DNA of 64,000 bases from Clostridium pasteurianum DSM 525 = ATCC 6013 (GTDB lineage: Bacteria; Bacillota; Clostridia; Clostridiales; Clostridiaceae). Positions 18,602-28,179 of the stretch are shown one piece after another. The stretch's first letter is position 1. Each line of letters starts with the position of its first letter. Location of the stretch: positions 3,998,384 through 4,062,383 of the forward strand of contig NZ_CP009268.1 in the NCBI RefSeq assembly GCF_000807255.1, written 5' to 3'. A model generated the notes under the pieces. The model did not search any database, was not told where the DNA came from, and saw only the letters and a list, made by a program, of their open reading frames with translations. The position numbers and the translations under genes are program-made.

Positions 18602-20332
18602 TTGAAAAGAGTGCTGAAATATCTGCCTAAATATTATTTGCTCATACTTATACCTTCAATAGCAATGCTTATAGGTATTGGTTTAGATATGATAAATCCA
18701 TATCTTGTACAAATATTAATAGATAAGGTGGTAATATTAAAAGAATATGAAATTTTAACTAAACTGCTGATCTATATTGGTATTATATCTTTACTTAGAT
18801 CTGTCCTTGGATACATAAAAGAGTATTGCTTTGACTATATGTCTACTAAAGTTACTACAGACATAAAAAAAGATTTATTTGACCACATTCAAAGTCTCTC
18901 TTTCAGTTATTTTGACAATATGAATACCGGTGAACTTATGTCAAGAATAGGTGAAGACGTAGAAAATGTATGGAAATCTTTAGGCTTTGGAATAAATTTA
19001 ATAATAGAAAATATTTTATATTTTATTATTGCATCTATAATACTCTTTAGGCTAAATTGGATTTTAGCCATTATCTGTTTATCCACCATGCCTTTACTTA
19101 TATATATAACCACTAAATTAAAAAAGGAGACAGATTCTCAATTTGATAAAATAAGCGATGAAATAGCTATACTAAACACTACAGCTCAGGAAAATATTGC
19201 TGGAGTAAGATTAATAAAGGCCTTTGCCAGAGAAAAATATGAAATATTAAAATTTTTGAAATTAAATAATAATAATTATAATCTAAATGTAGGATTAAAT
19301 TACATACGGGGCAAGTATAATCCTCTTCAAGATTTCTTAGGAAATATATCTACATTACTAGTTGTATGCGTTGGTGGTATATTAGTTATAAAAGATAGCA
19401 TGAGTATAGGTACCTTAGTGGCTTTTAACAGTTATATTTGGATGCTGATATGGCCTATAAGAATGATAGGAACTTTTACAAATGTTGTATCTCAAGGTTC
19501 AGCTTCCGCAAAGAAAATAGATAGAATATTTAAAATAACCTCACAGATAACAAGTCCTAAAAATCCAATACAGCTTAATGAAATTGTTGGAAATATAGAA
19601 TTCAAAAATGTAACCTTCAAATATAACAAGGAGACTGTGTTAAAAAACATTAATTTAAAAATACCCGCAAAAAGCACTGTAGCTATAATGGGTAGTACCG
19701 GTTCTGGTAAATCCTCATTGATAAATTTAATAGGAAGATACTATGATGTTACTTCTGGAAGTGTTCTCATAGATGGAGTAAATGTAAAATCCATAAATTT
19801 AGATTTTCTAAGAAGTCAAATGGCTGTAGTTCCACAGGATATTTTTCTCTTCTCTGATACTATAGAAAATAATATAAAATTCAGTAATGTAAGTGCATCT
19901 CAAAGTGAAATTGAGAAAGCTTGTAGTGATTCCTGTGCTTTAAACTTTATAGATGAACTTGAAGATGGTTTTAATACAATTATTGGTGAAAGGGGAATAG
20001 GTCTTTCCGGAGGCCAGAAACAAAGACTTTCCATAGCTAGAGCCCTTGTTAAAAATTCAAAAATATTAATTCTAGATGATTCCACCTCAGCTTTAGATAT
20101 GGATACAGAATATAATTTGTTAAAAAATCTCTATAATAGAAATAAAAAAATAACCACTTTCATAATTGCCCATAGAATATCCGCAGTAAAAAATGCAGAC
20201 ATCATCATATTTCTAGATAAAGGTGAAATAGTTGAAATTGGTACTCATGAAGAACTAATCAATAAAAAAGGCTATTATTATGAAATTTATTTAGAACAAT
20301 TTGAATCTCTAAAAGAAGATGAGGTGATATAA
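18602..20332 (+). CDS. ABC exporter half-transporter with degenerate nucleotide site (TM287-like)
   Basis: This 576-residue protein has a six-helix exporter membrane domain (about 1-310) and a C-terminal ATPase. Walker A is GSTGSGKSS, the signature is LSGGQKQRLS, and Walker B is ILILDDSTSALD. The residue after the Walker B Asp is Asp instead of the catalytic Glu, the mark of the non-hydrolysing half in heterodimeric exporters such as TM287/288, BmrCD and LmrCD. Start is TTG 18602, with AAAGGAGG 8 bases before. It overlaps the next gene by one base. Likely function is multidrug or peptide export; the substrate cannot be read from sequence. Confidence 0.93.
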   Translation: MKRVLKYLPKYYLLILIPSIAMLIGIGLDMINPYLVQILIDKVVILKEYEILTKLLIYIGIISLLRSVLGYIKEYCFDYMSTKVTTDIKKDLFDHIQSLSFSYFDNMNTGELMSRIGEDVENVWKSLGFGINLIIENILYFIIASIILFRLNWILAIICLSTMPLLIYITTKLKKETDSQFDKISDEIAILNTTAQENIAGVRLIKAFAREKYEILKFLKLNNNNYNLNVGLNYIRGKYNPLQDFLGNISTLLVVCVGGILVIKDSMSIGTLVAFNSYIWMLIWPIRMIGTFTNVVSQGSASAKKIDRIFKITSQITSPKNPIQLNEIVGNIEFKNVTFKYNKETVLKNINLKIPAKSTVAIMGSTGSGKSSLINLIGRYYDVTSGSVLIDGVNVKSINLDFLRSQMAVVPQDIFLFSDTIENNIKFSNVSASQSEIEKACSDSCALNFIDELEDGFNTIIGERGIGLSGGQKQRLSIARALVKNSKILILDDSTSALDMDTEYNLLKNLYNRNKKITTFIIAHRISAVKNADIIIFLDKGEIVEIGTHEELINKKGYYYEIYLEQFESLKEDEVI

Positions 20333-22107
20333 TGCCTAAAAATTCTATAAAACAGGATGAAAATATAAACAATATATCCAACAAAGATTTGCTAATTAGA
20401 TTATTTAGCTACTTAAAGCCTTATAAACTAAGAGTATTTCTTATACTTATACTTTTAATTTACGTAATGCTATGCGGACTGTTAAATCCTTATTTAATGA
20501 AAATTGCTATTGATAAATATATTTCATCCAAAAATCTACAGGGACTTATACTGTTAGCTATCGCTATGTTTATATTAAACTTTTTATCTATGATAGCTTC
20601 AAAAACAAGCATTCAAATGCTTTCTAAGGTTACAAACAAAATTTTATTAAAAATAAGGCAGCAGCTTTATGAACATATTCAAAAACTTTCCTTTTCATTT
20701 TTCGATAACAGACCTGTAGGAAAAATTTTGGCTAGAGTAATTGGTGATGTAAATTCCCTTCAGGAATTGTTTTCAACTAGCTTAACCAGTTTTATACCAG
20801 AAATACTAACCCTTATATGTGTAACTTTCATAATGTTTTATATGAACTTTGTATTAGCTTTAATGGCCATAATAGTTATTCCCTTTTTATCAATAACTCT
20901 TTTTTCCATAGAAACAATCTCCAGAAAAAGATGGCAAAATTACAGAAGAAAAAGATCAAATCTAAATGCCTATACCCATGAAGATTTTTCTGGTATAAAA
21001 ATAATACAAGGCTTTTCAGAAGAAGAAAAGACTTCAAGGAGCTTTTTAGTACTTACAAAAGATATGATGGATTCCTTTGTAAAAGCAGTTAGATTAAATG
21101 ATTCCTTTTGGCCAATAGTAACTTTATCTTCCGGTGTAGGAACTATATTAGTTTTTTTCTATGGAATTTCACTTTTAAAGTCTAATAGAATAACTATTGG
21201 AACTATGGTTGCCTTTATAGCTTATATAAGCATGTTTTGGAGACCAATTATAAATATAAGTAACTTCTATAATACCCTTATCACAAATTTTGCCGCTGGT
21301 GAAAGAATATTTGAAATTCTTGATATTAAACCTGATATAACCACTATAAAAAATGACATTATGCCTAAGATAACTGGAACTGTAGAATTCAAAGATTTAA
21401 CTTTCTCCTACAACAATGATGCTACTATTTTAAACAAACTTAACTTCAAAATATATCCAGGTGAAACAGTGGCCTTAGTTGGTCCTACCGGTTCTGGGAA
21501 AACTACTATAGTAAATCTTATAAGTAGATTTTATGATCCAACTAAGGGAAGCGTTTTAATTGATAACATAAACATTAAATATGTAAATTTAGAATCCCTG
21601 AGGTCTCAAATGGGAATAATGCTTCAAGATACTTTTTTATTTTCTTCTACAATAATGGAAAACATAAGATATGGTAAACTAGATGCTACTGATGAAGAGG
21701 TTATAGCAGCATCAAAATCAGCTAATGCTCATGCTTTTATTATGAACCTTGAAAATAGTTATAATACTGAGGTAAATGAAAGAGGTTCAAGACTTTCAGT
21801 TGGACAAAGGCAACTTATATCCTTTGCAAGAGCCTTGCTTGCAAATCCTAGAATATTAATTCTTGACGAAGCTACTTCTAACATAGACACTCATACAGAA
21901 AAGCTTGTGCAAAGTGGAATACAAAAATTACTTACAGGAAGAACTTCTTTTGTAATAGCCCATAGACTTTCTACTATTAGAAACGCTGATAGAATAATGG
22001 TTATAGATAAAGGCAATATAGCTGAATCTGGAACTCATAAAGAACTAATGAAACTTAAAGGATTGTATTATGATTTATTTATGTCTCAATATAAATTTCT
22101 AGATTAA
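20332..22107 (+). CDS. ABC exporter half-transporter with consensus nucleotide site (TM288-like)
   Basis: This 591-residue protein has an N-terminal cytoplasmic extension (about 1-35), a six-helix membrane domain and an ATPase with Walker A GPTGSGKTT. The Walker B is complete, ILILDEATSNID, and carries the catalytic Glu. The signature LSVGQRQLIS differs from LSGGQ, as in the TM288 type. Paired with the preceding gene (ATAATG overlap), it should form a heterodimer with one active and one degenerate ATP site. The two genes appear translationally coupled. Confidence 0.93.
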   Translation: MPKNSIKQDENINNISNKDLLIRLFSYLKPYKLRVFLILILLIYVMLCGLLNPYLMKIAIDKYISSKNLQGLILLAIAMFILNFLSMIASKTSIQMLSKVTNKILLKIRQQLYEHIQKLSFSFFDNRPVGKILARVIGDVNSLQELFSTSLTSFIPEILTLICVTFIMFYMNFVLALMAIIVIPFLSITLFSIETISRKRWQNYRRKRSNLNAYTHEDFSGIKIIQGFSEEEKTSRSFLVLTKDMMDSFVKAVRLNDSFWPIVTLSSGVGTILVFFYGISLLKSNRITIGTMVAFIAYISMFWRPIINISNFYNTLITNFAAGERIFEILDIKPDITTIKNDIMPKITGTVEFKDLTFSYNNDATILNKLNFKIYPGETVALVGPTGSGKTTIVNLISRFYDPTKGSVLIDNINIKYVNLESLRSQMGIMLQDTFLFSSTIMENIRYGKLDATDEEVIAASKSANAHAFIMNLENSYNTEVNERGSRLSVGQRQLISFARALLANPRILILDEATSNIDTHTEKLVQSGIQKLLTGRTSFVIAHRLSTIRNADRIMVIDKGNIAESGTHKELMKLKGLYYDLFMSQYKFLD

Positions 22108-22211
22108 AGCTTTTTAATTTTAATTTTCATGTGTAAAATCCTATAGATTTGGGAAAATATAATAGAAATAGAGAATACATAAATCTATTTTTATGATAGG
22201 AGTTGATTAGC

Positions 22212-22526
22212 ATGAGGAATTTTATTATTTCAGCCGGCATGGATTTAGTATTAATACTTATATCTTATTTTTTATTTAGAAGTATTATCAGTGGACCTAC
22301 TCGCCATAAATTTTATGAAAAATTTATGAGTTCTTTTGCAAAGTTTGTTATCTATATATTTATAGCTTCAATTTTAATTACTGGCATAACTGCCCTAATT
22401 GTCTATAGAACCAGATATATAGCATATATTAACATTATTGCTCCAGCCATAGTTTCTGTACTTATAGGATTCATTATTTCTGTTGTACCTACAAGAGGTG
22501 CTGGTGATAATAAACATAAAATTTAG
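22212..22526 (+). CDS. Small integral membrane protein, unknown
   Basis: This product of about 104 residues begins MRNFIISAGMDLVLILISYFLF and has three hydrophobic segments (about 5-22, 42-63, 72-92) with a charged tail. I prefer ATG 22212 over TTG 22203, because TAGGAG lies 9 bases before it. I do not recognise a named family. It follows the ABC exporter pair by about 100 bases and ends at a strong terminator, so it could belong to the same transcript. Confidence 0.7.
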   Translation: MRNFIISAGMDLVLILISYFLFRSIISGPTRHKFYEKFMSSFAKFVIYIFIASILITGITALIVYRTRYIAYINIIAPAIVSVLIGFIISVVPTRGAGDNKHKI

Positions 22527-22571
22527 ATAGTACTTTTATTCTCCACTTTATATGATAGAGAACTGAATAAT

Positions 22572-22607
22572 AAAAGCTGTGCCACAATATATTAGGACAC
22601 AGCTTTT
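22572..22607. terminator. Bidirectional terminator
   Basis: AAAAGCTGTG (22572-22581) pairs with CACAGCTTTT (22598-22607), with flanking A and T runs on both sides. It lies between convergent transcription units. Confidence 0.8.
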
Positions 22608-22703
22608 ACTCATCTCAATATTAAAAAATAAATTTAGATCAATAAATTATTAAAATGAATTCTAAAGTAACCGGAATTTATAAAATATAGAGATTTCTAT
22701 ATT

Positions 22704-23478
22704 TTATAAATCTATCTTTTTCTCAATAATATAAGAAGTTAATATAAAAAATACTATAAATATAATGACTTGAAATATAACATCTACTGTATTAAGAGGT
22801 ACACCATTTATTATTAATGAAGCAAGGTCACTATCCATATTACTGCTGTTAATAGCATTTGTCCCCTGTAAAAAACCAAATATCTTTACATAAAAAGTCT
22901 GATGAAATACTTTGTCTATAATTTTATAACTTATAAGTCCTTGTAGTGTAGTTATTATAGCAAAAATTATAAATGCAGCAAACTTTCCCATTCTCTTTTT
23001 AGCTATTGCAAGTCTAGTGACAGATATAGAGAAATAAATTGTCATTAATAAAGCAATAAAGCTTGTTAAAAATAAAATCGCTATATTTAACCATTTAATT
23101 TTAATTCCCACCATATCCAATGACATTTGTAAGTTTGGTATATCATAAAGAAAATGCTCCAGCTATACACATAGCTATAACATAGAAAATCGAAGAAATT
23201 ATAAGCTTGGAACCTAGTATAGAATATCCCCTCTGCGGTAAAGTATAAGTTAAATATCCTTTATCATCATATAAGTCCTGTCCAAATAAATTTATACACC
23301 ATACTAATAAAGTAACTCCAATGGCCACTCCTATAAAAATTGAGAGCATTACAAGAAGTTCTGGTTCCCAGTTGTTCATTCTGCTGATAAGCCCTAGATT
23401 AAGAAGTATTATAAGTAAAATCAATATCCCAAAGGATTTATATTTTCCTACAAGTTCATATTTTATAAGTTTTAACAT
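22704..23478 (-). pseudogene. ABC transporter permease (YtrA/GntR-linked module), split by a 1-base shift
   Basis: Two adjacent minus-strand frames (23478-23143 and 23126-22704) join into one permease of about 257 residues if a single A is removed from the AAAA run at 23151-23154 (TTTT in the mRNA). The junction then reads CIAGAFLYDIPNLQMSLDMVG without a stop. The start MLKLIKYELVGKYKSFGILILLIIL is typical of ABC-2-type permeases with six membrane segments. The gene follows its ATPase with a one-base overlap. The break could be a real mutation or a sequencing error; the rest of the protein shows no other damage. Confidence 0.75.
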
Positions 23479-24173
23479 TATTTAAATACCTCCCTGTATA
23501 GTTCATCTATAGATTTACCCTTTTCAATTCTAAGTTCCTCCGCGTTTCCCTGTAATACAATTTTACCTTCTGAAATGAAAGCGACATCATCAAATAATCT
23601 CTCAATATCATTTACAAGATGAGTTGTTACAATCATAGAGGAATCTTCTCTGCAGTTGTCAAGTATTGCATTAAGTATCTTTTCTCTTGCCGTAGGATCC
23701 ACTCCGCCTAAAGGTTCATCCAAAATATATAATTTTGCTTTTCTAGCAAGAGTAAGAGAAAGATTTAATTTTTCCAGCATACCCTTAGAAAGTGTTGTTA
23801 CTTTATCATTTTCATCTAAGTCCATGAATATTAAAAGTTCTTTACATTTATTCTCATCAAAATCCTTAAACATATCCTTATAAAATTTTACTGCGTGTTT
23901 AATTTTCATCCATTTATATAGAAAATTAACATCAGGTAAATATGCAACTACTGATTTTGTATATACTCCCGGATTTTGTCCATCAATTTTTATTTCCCCG
24001 GAAGTATGCCTTAAAATTCCTGCTGCAATTTTTATAAAGGTAGTCTTTCCACTGCCGTTGGGCCCCAAAAGACCTACTATTCTTCCAAGAGGTATTTCTA
24101 AATTAAAATTATTTAGACCTCTTTTTCTAAAATAAGATTTCGTAAGATCTGATGCTTTAAGTATAGGTTCCAT
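23478..24173 (-). CDS. ABC transporter ATP-binding protein
   Basis: This 231-residue ATPase has Walker A GPNGSGKTT, signature LSKGMLEKL and Walker B LYILDEPLGGVDPT, followed by the switch His in TTHLVND. The LSKGM variant is typical of ABC-2/YtrB-like exporters associated with GntR regulators. It lies between its regulator (1-base gap) and its permease. It may act in efflux or cell-envelope defence, as the bacitracin-responsive ytr modules do; the substrate is unknown. Confidence 0.9.
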   Translation of the reverse strand: MEPILKASDLTKSYFRKRGLNNFNLEIPLGRIVGLLGPNGSGKTTFIKIAAGILRHTSGEIKIDGQNPGVYTKSVVAYLPDVNFLYKWMKIKHAVKFYKDMFKDFDENKCKELLIFMDLDENDKVTTLSKGMLEKLNLSLTLARKAKLYILDEPLGGVDPTAREKILNAILDNCREDSSMIVTTHLVNDIERLFDDVAFISEGKIVLQGNAEELRIEKGKSIDELYREVFK

Positions 24174-24174
24174 T

Positions 24175-24537
24175 TTAGCACTTCCCTTCTAATTTTTTAC
24201 TTAAAATATCAATTATTTCTTCAGGAGTATAACCAAGCTTTGACATACTCTTGATAAAAGTATCTATAAACTCACTAGCCATTTCACTTTTTAGCATTTT
24301 TATTTTTTCCTCATCTTCTGTAATATATCTTCCAAGTCCTCTTTGACTATGTGCTACATTCTCTCTTTCAAGTTCTTGATAAGCTCTTTGAACTGTATTA
24401 GGATTTACTTTCATTTGTTCAGCCAACTCTCTAACAGATGGAAGTTTTTCTCCTTTTTTTAATTCTTCGGTAATAATTCTCTCTTTTATATAGTTCATTA
24501 TCTGTATATATATTGGAATATTCTCATCAAATTTCAT
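24175..24537 (-). CDS. GntR-family regulator, YtrA subfamily
   Basis: This 120-residue protein has a single winged helix (IPIYIQIMNYIKERIITEELKKGEKLPSVRELAEQMKVNPNTVQRAYQELE, about 8-75) and only a short C-terminal tail. The lack of a ligand domain defines the YtrA subfamily. Such repressors usually control the ABC genes immediately downstream, here the ATPase and permease. The SD is GGAGGT. The start is consistent with the family N-terminus. Confidence 0.92.
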   Translation of the reverse strand: MKFDENIPIYIQIMNYIKERIITEELKKGEKLPSVRELAEQMKVNPNTVQRAYQELERENVAHSQRGLGRYITEDEEKIKMLKSEMASEFIDTFIKSMSKLGYTPEEIIDILSKKLEGKC

Positions 24538-24654
24538 TTTACCACCTCCAGTTAATTACTGTTATACTTACATAATACACTCAATATAATCATTTGTAAA
24601 TACTTATTTTATTGGAAATAGGAGAAAATGACGAAATAATGGCATCAAACTGCT

Positions 24655-25376
24655 AAATGGATATTTTGCTCATTAACAAGTGAAAGCTTTTTACTTGGCT
24701 TCGCCTCGGTTAAAAGCGAAAGCATTCACGTAGTGAATAGTAAAGGAGGCTTTTTCTCCGCTATGCTACGAAAAAAGCTTTAGAACTAATAAATTAACAT
24801 CTTTAAATGGGAATATATGTTTTCGAACCGGTTAGGTGGTTAGGATAACTAACTTCAGTGATAAAATTTTTCAAAATATAACTACACAATTCATTAATTC
24901 CGTTGACCTGCCAGCAGGGCCATGTTATTAATAAATCTAATATAACTTGATCTTGTTCTATCTCTAAGTTTAAATTAATTAATGAGTAAGCTGAAACTGT
25001 TATCTCACACTTTATAGAAGCTTGGGAGTATTACGGATGTTAGTCATCGGATAGAAACAACTATCTAAATGTTACTACTGAAAATCAATAAAAGTCATTA
25101 TATTAATGTAATATTATTGCTAATCTACCGGGCTAACCGCCCAAAAATCTTTAATGAACCAAATTCCCATATAAAGTTTGCATCTCTTAATTCTAAATTT
25201 TTCTATAGTGTAACGGAAGAAAAATATCCTTTACCTTTGACTTTAGTCAAATCTATCACTTTCAACAAGCGCAGCGTCGTTGAAGCTTTCACCTTTCACG
25301 AAGTGGAATCTTTAACTTTTTCACCGCGTAGCCTGGTGAAAAGCTTTCACTTGATAGTGAGTAAAAATCACCATTT
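24655..25376. repeat. 722-bp fold-back element with ~150-bp imperfect inverted arms and a possible structured-RNA core
   Basis: The 955-bp gap between the GntR gene and tRNA-Pro is filled mainly by this element. The outer arms TCATTAACAAGTGAAAGC.. (24670-24691) and ..GCTTTCACTTGATAGTGA (25339-25360) are inverted copies matching at 20 of 22 bases. Similarity between arms continues inward (for example GTAAAGGA...GAAAAA in both) to CTTTAAATGGGAAT (24801-24814) against ATTCCCATATAAAG (25163-25176), 13 of 14. Just inside, GGTTAG (24830-24835) can pair with CTAACC (25133-25138). The arms carry several small hairpins. I see no convincing protein. It could be a MITE-like or fold-back element, or a large noncoding RNA with long closing helices. 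I do not recognise a known RNA family. Confidence 0.7.
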
Positions 25377-25492
25377 AACCAATGAACTAACTTCATAGTT
25401 TGTTTCATCTTTCTCCACTATTACTAATTTAAAATTTGCATTAAATTTTTCTTGCTTTTTTATTAGTCTTTGTATATAATAATACATGTTGC

Positions 25493-25568
25493 CGGGGTGT
25501 GGCGCAGATGGGAGCGCGCGTGGTTTGGGACCATGAGGTCGCAGGTTCAATCCCTGTCACCCCGACCA
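25493..25568 (+). tRNA. tRNA-Pro (anticodon TGG)
   Basis: The acceptor stem CGGGGTG pairs with CACCCCG, followed by discriminator A and an encoded CCA. The anticodon loop TTTGGGA gives anticodon TGG, and the T arm contains GGTTCAATCC. Length is 76 bases. It stands alone, with its own terminator. Confidence 0.96.
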
Positions 25569-25577
25569 AAGTATTTT

Positions 25578-25614
25578 AAAGTAGTCTATTTCAAATGAAT
25601 GGACTACTTTTTTT
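25578..25614 (+). terminator. Terminator of tRNA-Pro
   Basis: AAAGTAGTC (25578-25586) pairs with GACTACTTT (25602-25610) followed by a T run. The truncated IstB frame ends directly at this structure. Confidence 0.8.
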
Positions 25615-26086
25615 ATTTCATATTATATTTATAAAAATAATGTGTGCTAGCTATCGCTAACTCGTTTAAGAGTTCTGGGAGACGAATGTATTTTGTCGTA
25701 TAGAAGTTTCTACAAGCAGCAATTCCAAAAGCGCAGCTTATATATGTTTTGCCAGCACCAGAAGCACCTAAGATGACTATATTATGTTTCTCTTGGATAT
25801 AATTACAGGTAGATAGCTTTGTAATCAATGCTTTGTCAAGTTTCCTATCTGCATGATATTCTATATTTTCGATACATGCATCATTAAAGCTAAATTCAGA
25901 TTTTCGAATAAGTTTGTTTAGCTTATTATTCTTCCTTCTAGACCATTCTGTATCGATTATAAGCCCAAAACGTTCTTCAAAGGATAGGTCTTTGAAGGAG
26001 GAATCAAGTAACTGATTGCGATAGGATTCTGCCATAGCAGTAAGTCTTAATTCATTAAGCTTTGAAACAGTAGATTCATTTATCAT
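25613..26086 (-). pseudogene. istB: istB of the older IS21 element, 3'-truncated
   Basis: This 157-residue frame starts MINESTVSKLNELRLTAMAESY and includes the Walker A segment ILGASGAGKTYISCAFG. IstB helpers are usually about 250 residues and have a Walker B and sensor region after this. Here the protein stops soon after RLPELLNELAIA, so it is cut at about two thirds. The ATG overlaps the end of the istA-derived frame (GRNSQ stop), the normal istA-istB coupling. Confidence 0.85.
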
Positions 26087-26149
26087 TGTGAATTCCTCCC
26101 ATAGTAATCTGCATCTCTAGTAAATCCAAAATCCTCAGATTCTTTATTT

Positions 26150-26420
26150 CCATGTATGAGGTCTAAAACCCCCGACTTTAGTTGGGCAGCTTTAGCAAAT
26201 CCGTAGGATATAGATAAATAACAATACTTTGGTATAATAAAATAGGGTGGTATAGTTGGTATATTATAACAAAGGAAGCCATACAGTGCATAAAATAGAA
26301 TATCATATAGTATGGGTAACAAAATATAGATATGAGATGTTAAATAAAAGTATGAAAATAAGATTAATAGAATTAATAAAGCAGAGATGTGACGCAAGAA
26401 ATATAAAAATATTAAAAGGA
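26150..26420 (+). mobile_element. tnpA: Left part of an IS200/IS605-type element with a tnpA N-terminal fragment
   Basis: From TTG 26256 the plus strand encodes LVYYNKGSHTVHKIEYHIV, then WVTKYRYEML and ELIKQRCDARNIKILKG, the well-known N-terminus of Y1 (IS200-type) transposases. The HxH and Tyr catalytic regions would lie downstream but are absent, because the frame is cut at 26420 by the next element. A hairpin-rich left end with CCCCCGACTTTAGTTGGG lies at about 26169-26187. The left boundary is only approximate. The right half of this element is missing from the window. Confidence 0.75.
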
Positions 26421-26533
26421 TGTATTGTATAAACTATAACTGTGCCAAATAATAATTAAAAATCTGTCCACTAGTATTTTCCAAACCTTTTATACAAACA
26501 ATATTTAGGTAATAATATTTTGTATAAGAGGAA

Positions 26534-28096
26534 GTGCAGAGGGTGATAGATTTGAATCAAAAACAGGATATTATATTAAAACATATTAGAGAAGGTAAAT
26601 CTCAAAGACAAATAAGTAAAGAAACAGGAATATGTAGAGAGACCATAAGAAAATATGTTAGAGACTACGAAAATAAGCTTATTGAAGTAAATGATGACTT
26701 AGGTGAAATAGACAAAATTAATATTATTAATGATATAACATCTAAACCTAAATATATTTCATCTCCAAGAGTTAAAAAGGCTTTAACCGATGAGGTTATA
26801 GAAAGGCTTAAACAATTTTTAAGAGAGAATGAACAGAAACGATTAAGTGGATTATCTAAACAGCAGAAGAAAAAAATTGATATGTATGAGGTTTTGCTTG
26901 AAGAAGGCTATAATATCAGCTATCCATCTGTGGTAAATGCTGTAAACAGCATAGAAAGGAAAAAACGCGAAGCGTATATACGTCAGGAATACTCTCCAGG
27001 AGATATAGTAGAATTTGATTTTGGAGTAGTGAAATTACAAATGAATGATGGCACTATAAAGGAATTTCAATTGGCAGTATTTACGGCAGCTTACAGCAAT
27101 TATAGATGGGCTAGATTATTTCCAAAACAGAATACAGGATGCTTTTTAGAAGCCCATGCTTCATTCTTTAAACATATTAAAGGTAACCACAGAACAGTTG
27201 TTTATGATAATACTAGAGTTGCCGTAGGTAAGTTTGTAGGGCATACAGAAAAAGAACCAACAGATGCTCTTCTAAAGCTGTCGCTATATTATAAATTCAG
27301 ATTTAGATTTTGCAATGCTTACAGTGGTAATGAAAAAGGGCATGTAGAGAGAAGTGTAGAATTTATACGAAGGAAAGCATTTTCAAGAGAGCATACATTT
27401 ATATCATTAAATGAAGCTAACGCTTATCTTGATGAAGTGCTAAATAAATTAAATTCAAGAACCTTATCTAATTCAAATAAGTCACCGTTTCAACTATTAG
27501 ATGATGAACGAGAGTACTTATTACCGGATATGCCTCTATATGAAACAGCTTCTATTTCAGATCTAAGAGTAAATAAATATTCAACGATTATGGTAGATTC
27601 CTGTTATTACTCTGTACCAGATGATTATGTAGGCACAATGGTACGATGTAAGATATATACCACTAAAATTTTAGTTTTTTATAATGAAAAAGAAATAGCT
27701 ACACATGATAAAGTTTATGGTATGAACTTGTGGCATATAGATATTATGCATTATTCTAAAACGCTTTTTAGAAAGCCAAAAGCACTTATTAATAGCACAG
27801 CCTTTAATCAAATGGATAATGTGCTAAAAGAAATTTACTCTAAATATTTTAACAGTAATGACCGAGATTTTGTGAAACTTATTGAATTAGTTGGTAACTA
27901 TGGTCTTGTAACTATTAATAATGCCATCAAAAATCTACAGGAAGTATGCCCAACTAATATAAGTATTGATAAAATTGAATTTATCTGTTCTAGAAAGGAT
28001 GATCCTAAAATTATATATCTGGAAGATCATGATGATGAAATTATGAATAATTCACTTAATATTTTAAATGAATTTAACAGTCTTCTAAAGCAGTAA
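26534..28096 (+). CDS. istA: IS21-family transposase IstA
   Basis: This 520-residue protein starts at GTG 26534, or less likely GTG 26543. It has an N-terminal helix-turn-helix (ILKHIREGKSQRQISKETGICRETIRKYV) and an RNase H-like integrase core with D in DIVEFDFG, D in VYDNTRV and E in KGHVERSVEFI, the DDE triad. The C-terminal region is typical of IstA. It catalyses joining of the excised element to target DNA, with IstB as the ATP-dependent target selector. The frame is intact and probably active. Confidence 0.93.
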   Translation: MQRVIDLNQKQDIILKHIREGKSQRQISKETGICRETIRKYVRDYENKLIEVNDDLGEIDKINIINDITSKPKYISSPRVKKALTDEVIERLKQFLRENEQKRLSGLSKQQKKKIDMYEVLLEEGYNISYPSVVNAVNSIERKKREAYIRQEYSPGDIVEFDFGVVKLQMNDGTIKEFQLAVFTAAYSNYRWARLFPKQNTGCFLEAHASFFKHIKGNHRTVVYDNTRVAVGKFVGHTEKEPTDALLKLSLYYKFRFRFCNAYSGNEKGHVERSVEFIRRKAFSREHTFISLNEANAYLDEVLNKLNSRTLSNSNKSPFQLLDDEREYLLPDMPLYETASISDLRVNKYSTIMVDSCYYSVPDDYVGTMVRCKIYTTKILVFYNEKEIATHDKVYGMNLWHIDIMHYSKTLFRKPKALINSTAFNQMDNVLKEIYSKYFNSNDRDFVKLIELVGNYGLVTINNAIKNLQEVCPTNISIDKIEFICSRKDDPKIIYLEDHDDEIMNNSLNILNEFNSLLKQ

Positions 28097-28179
28097 AAGA
28101 TGTTTATTTTGTTTTGGGTATCTTAAAAAAATCCGTTAGGATTGAGTTTACAAGATTATATATGTATAAGGAGAAAAGC

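Noticed and set aside
24801-25176. RNase P RNA, tmRNA, 6S RNA or SRP RNA in the core
   Set aside because: None of the conserved cores of these RNAs that I know (for example a terminal CCA with tag frame, or the SRP GGAAG loop) are visible.
25069-25398. 109-residue open frame inside the fold-back element
   Set aside because: It has no ribosome binding site and runs over the inverted arms. The encoded sequence looks like translated repeats.
25493-25568. tRNA-Pro as attachment site of an integrative island
   Set aside because: No repeat of the tRNA 3' end is seen up to 39 kb and there is no integrase gene. The neighbouring elements are insertion sequences that do not use tRNA sites.
26083-26397. 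104-residue open frame
   Set aside because: It is a mix of the end of the old istA and the antisense of the IS200-type left end. Only its last residues (GRNSQ) belong to a real gene.
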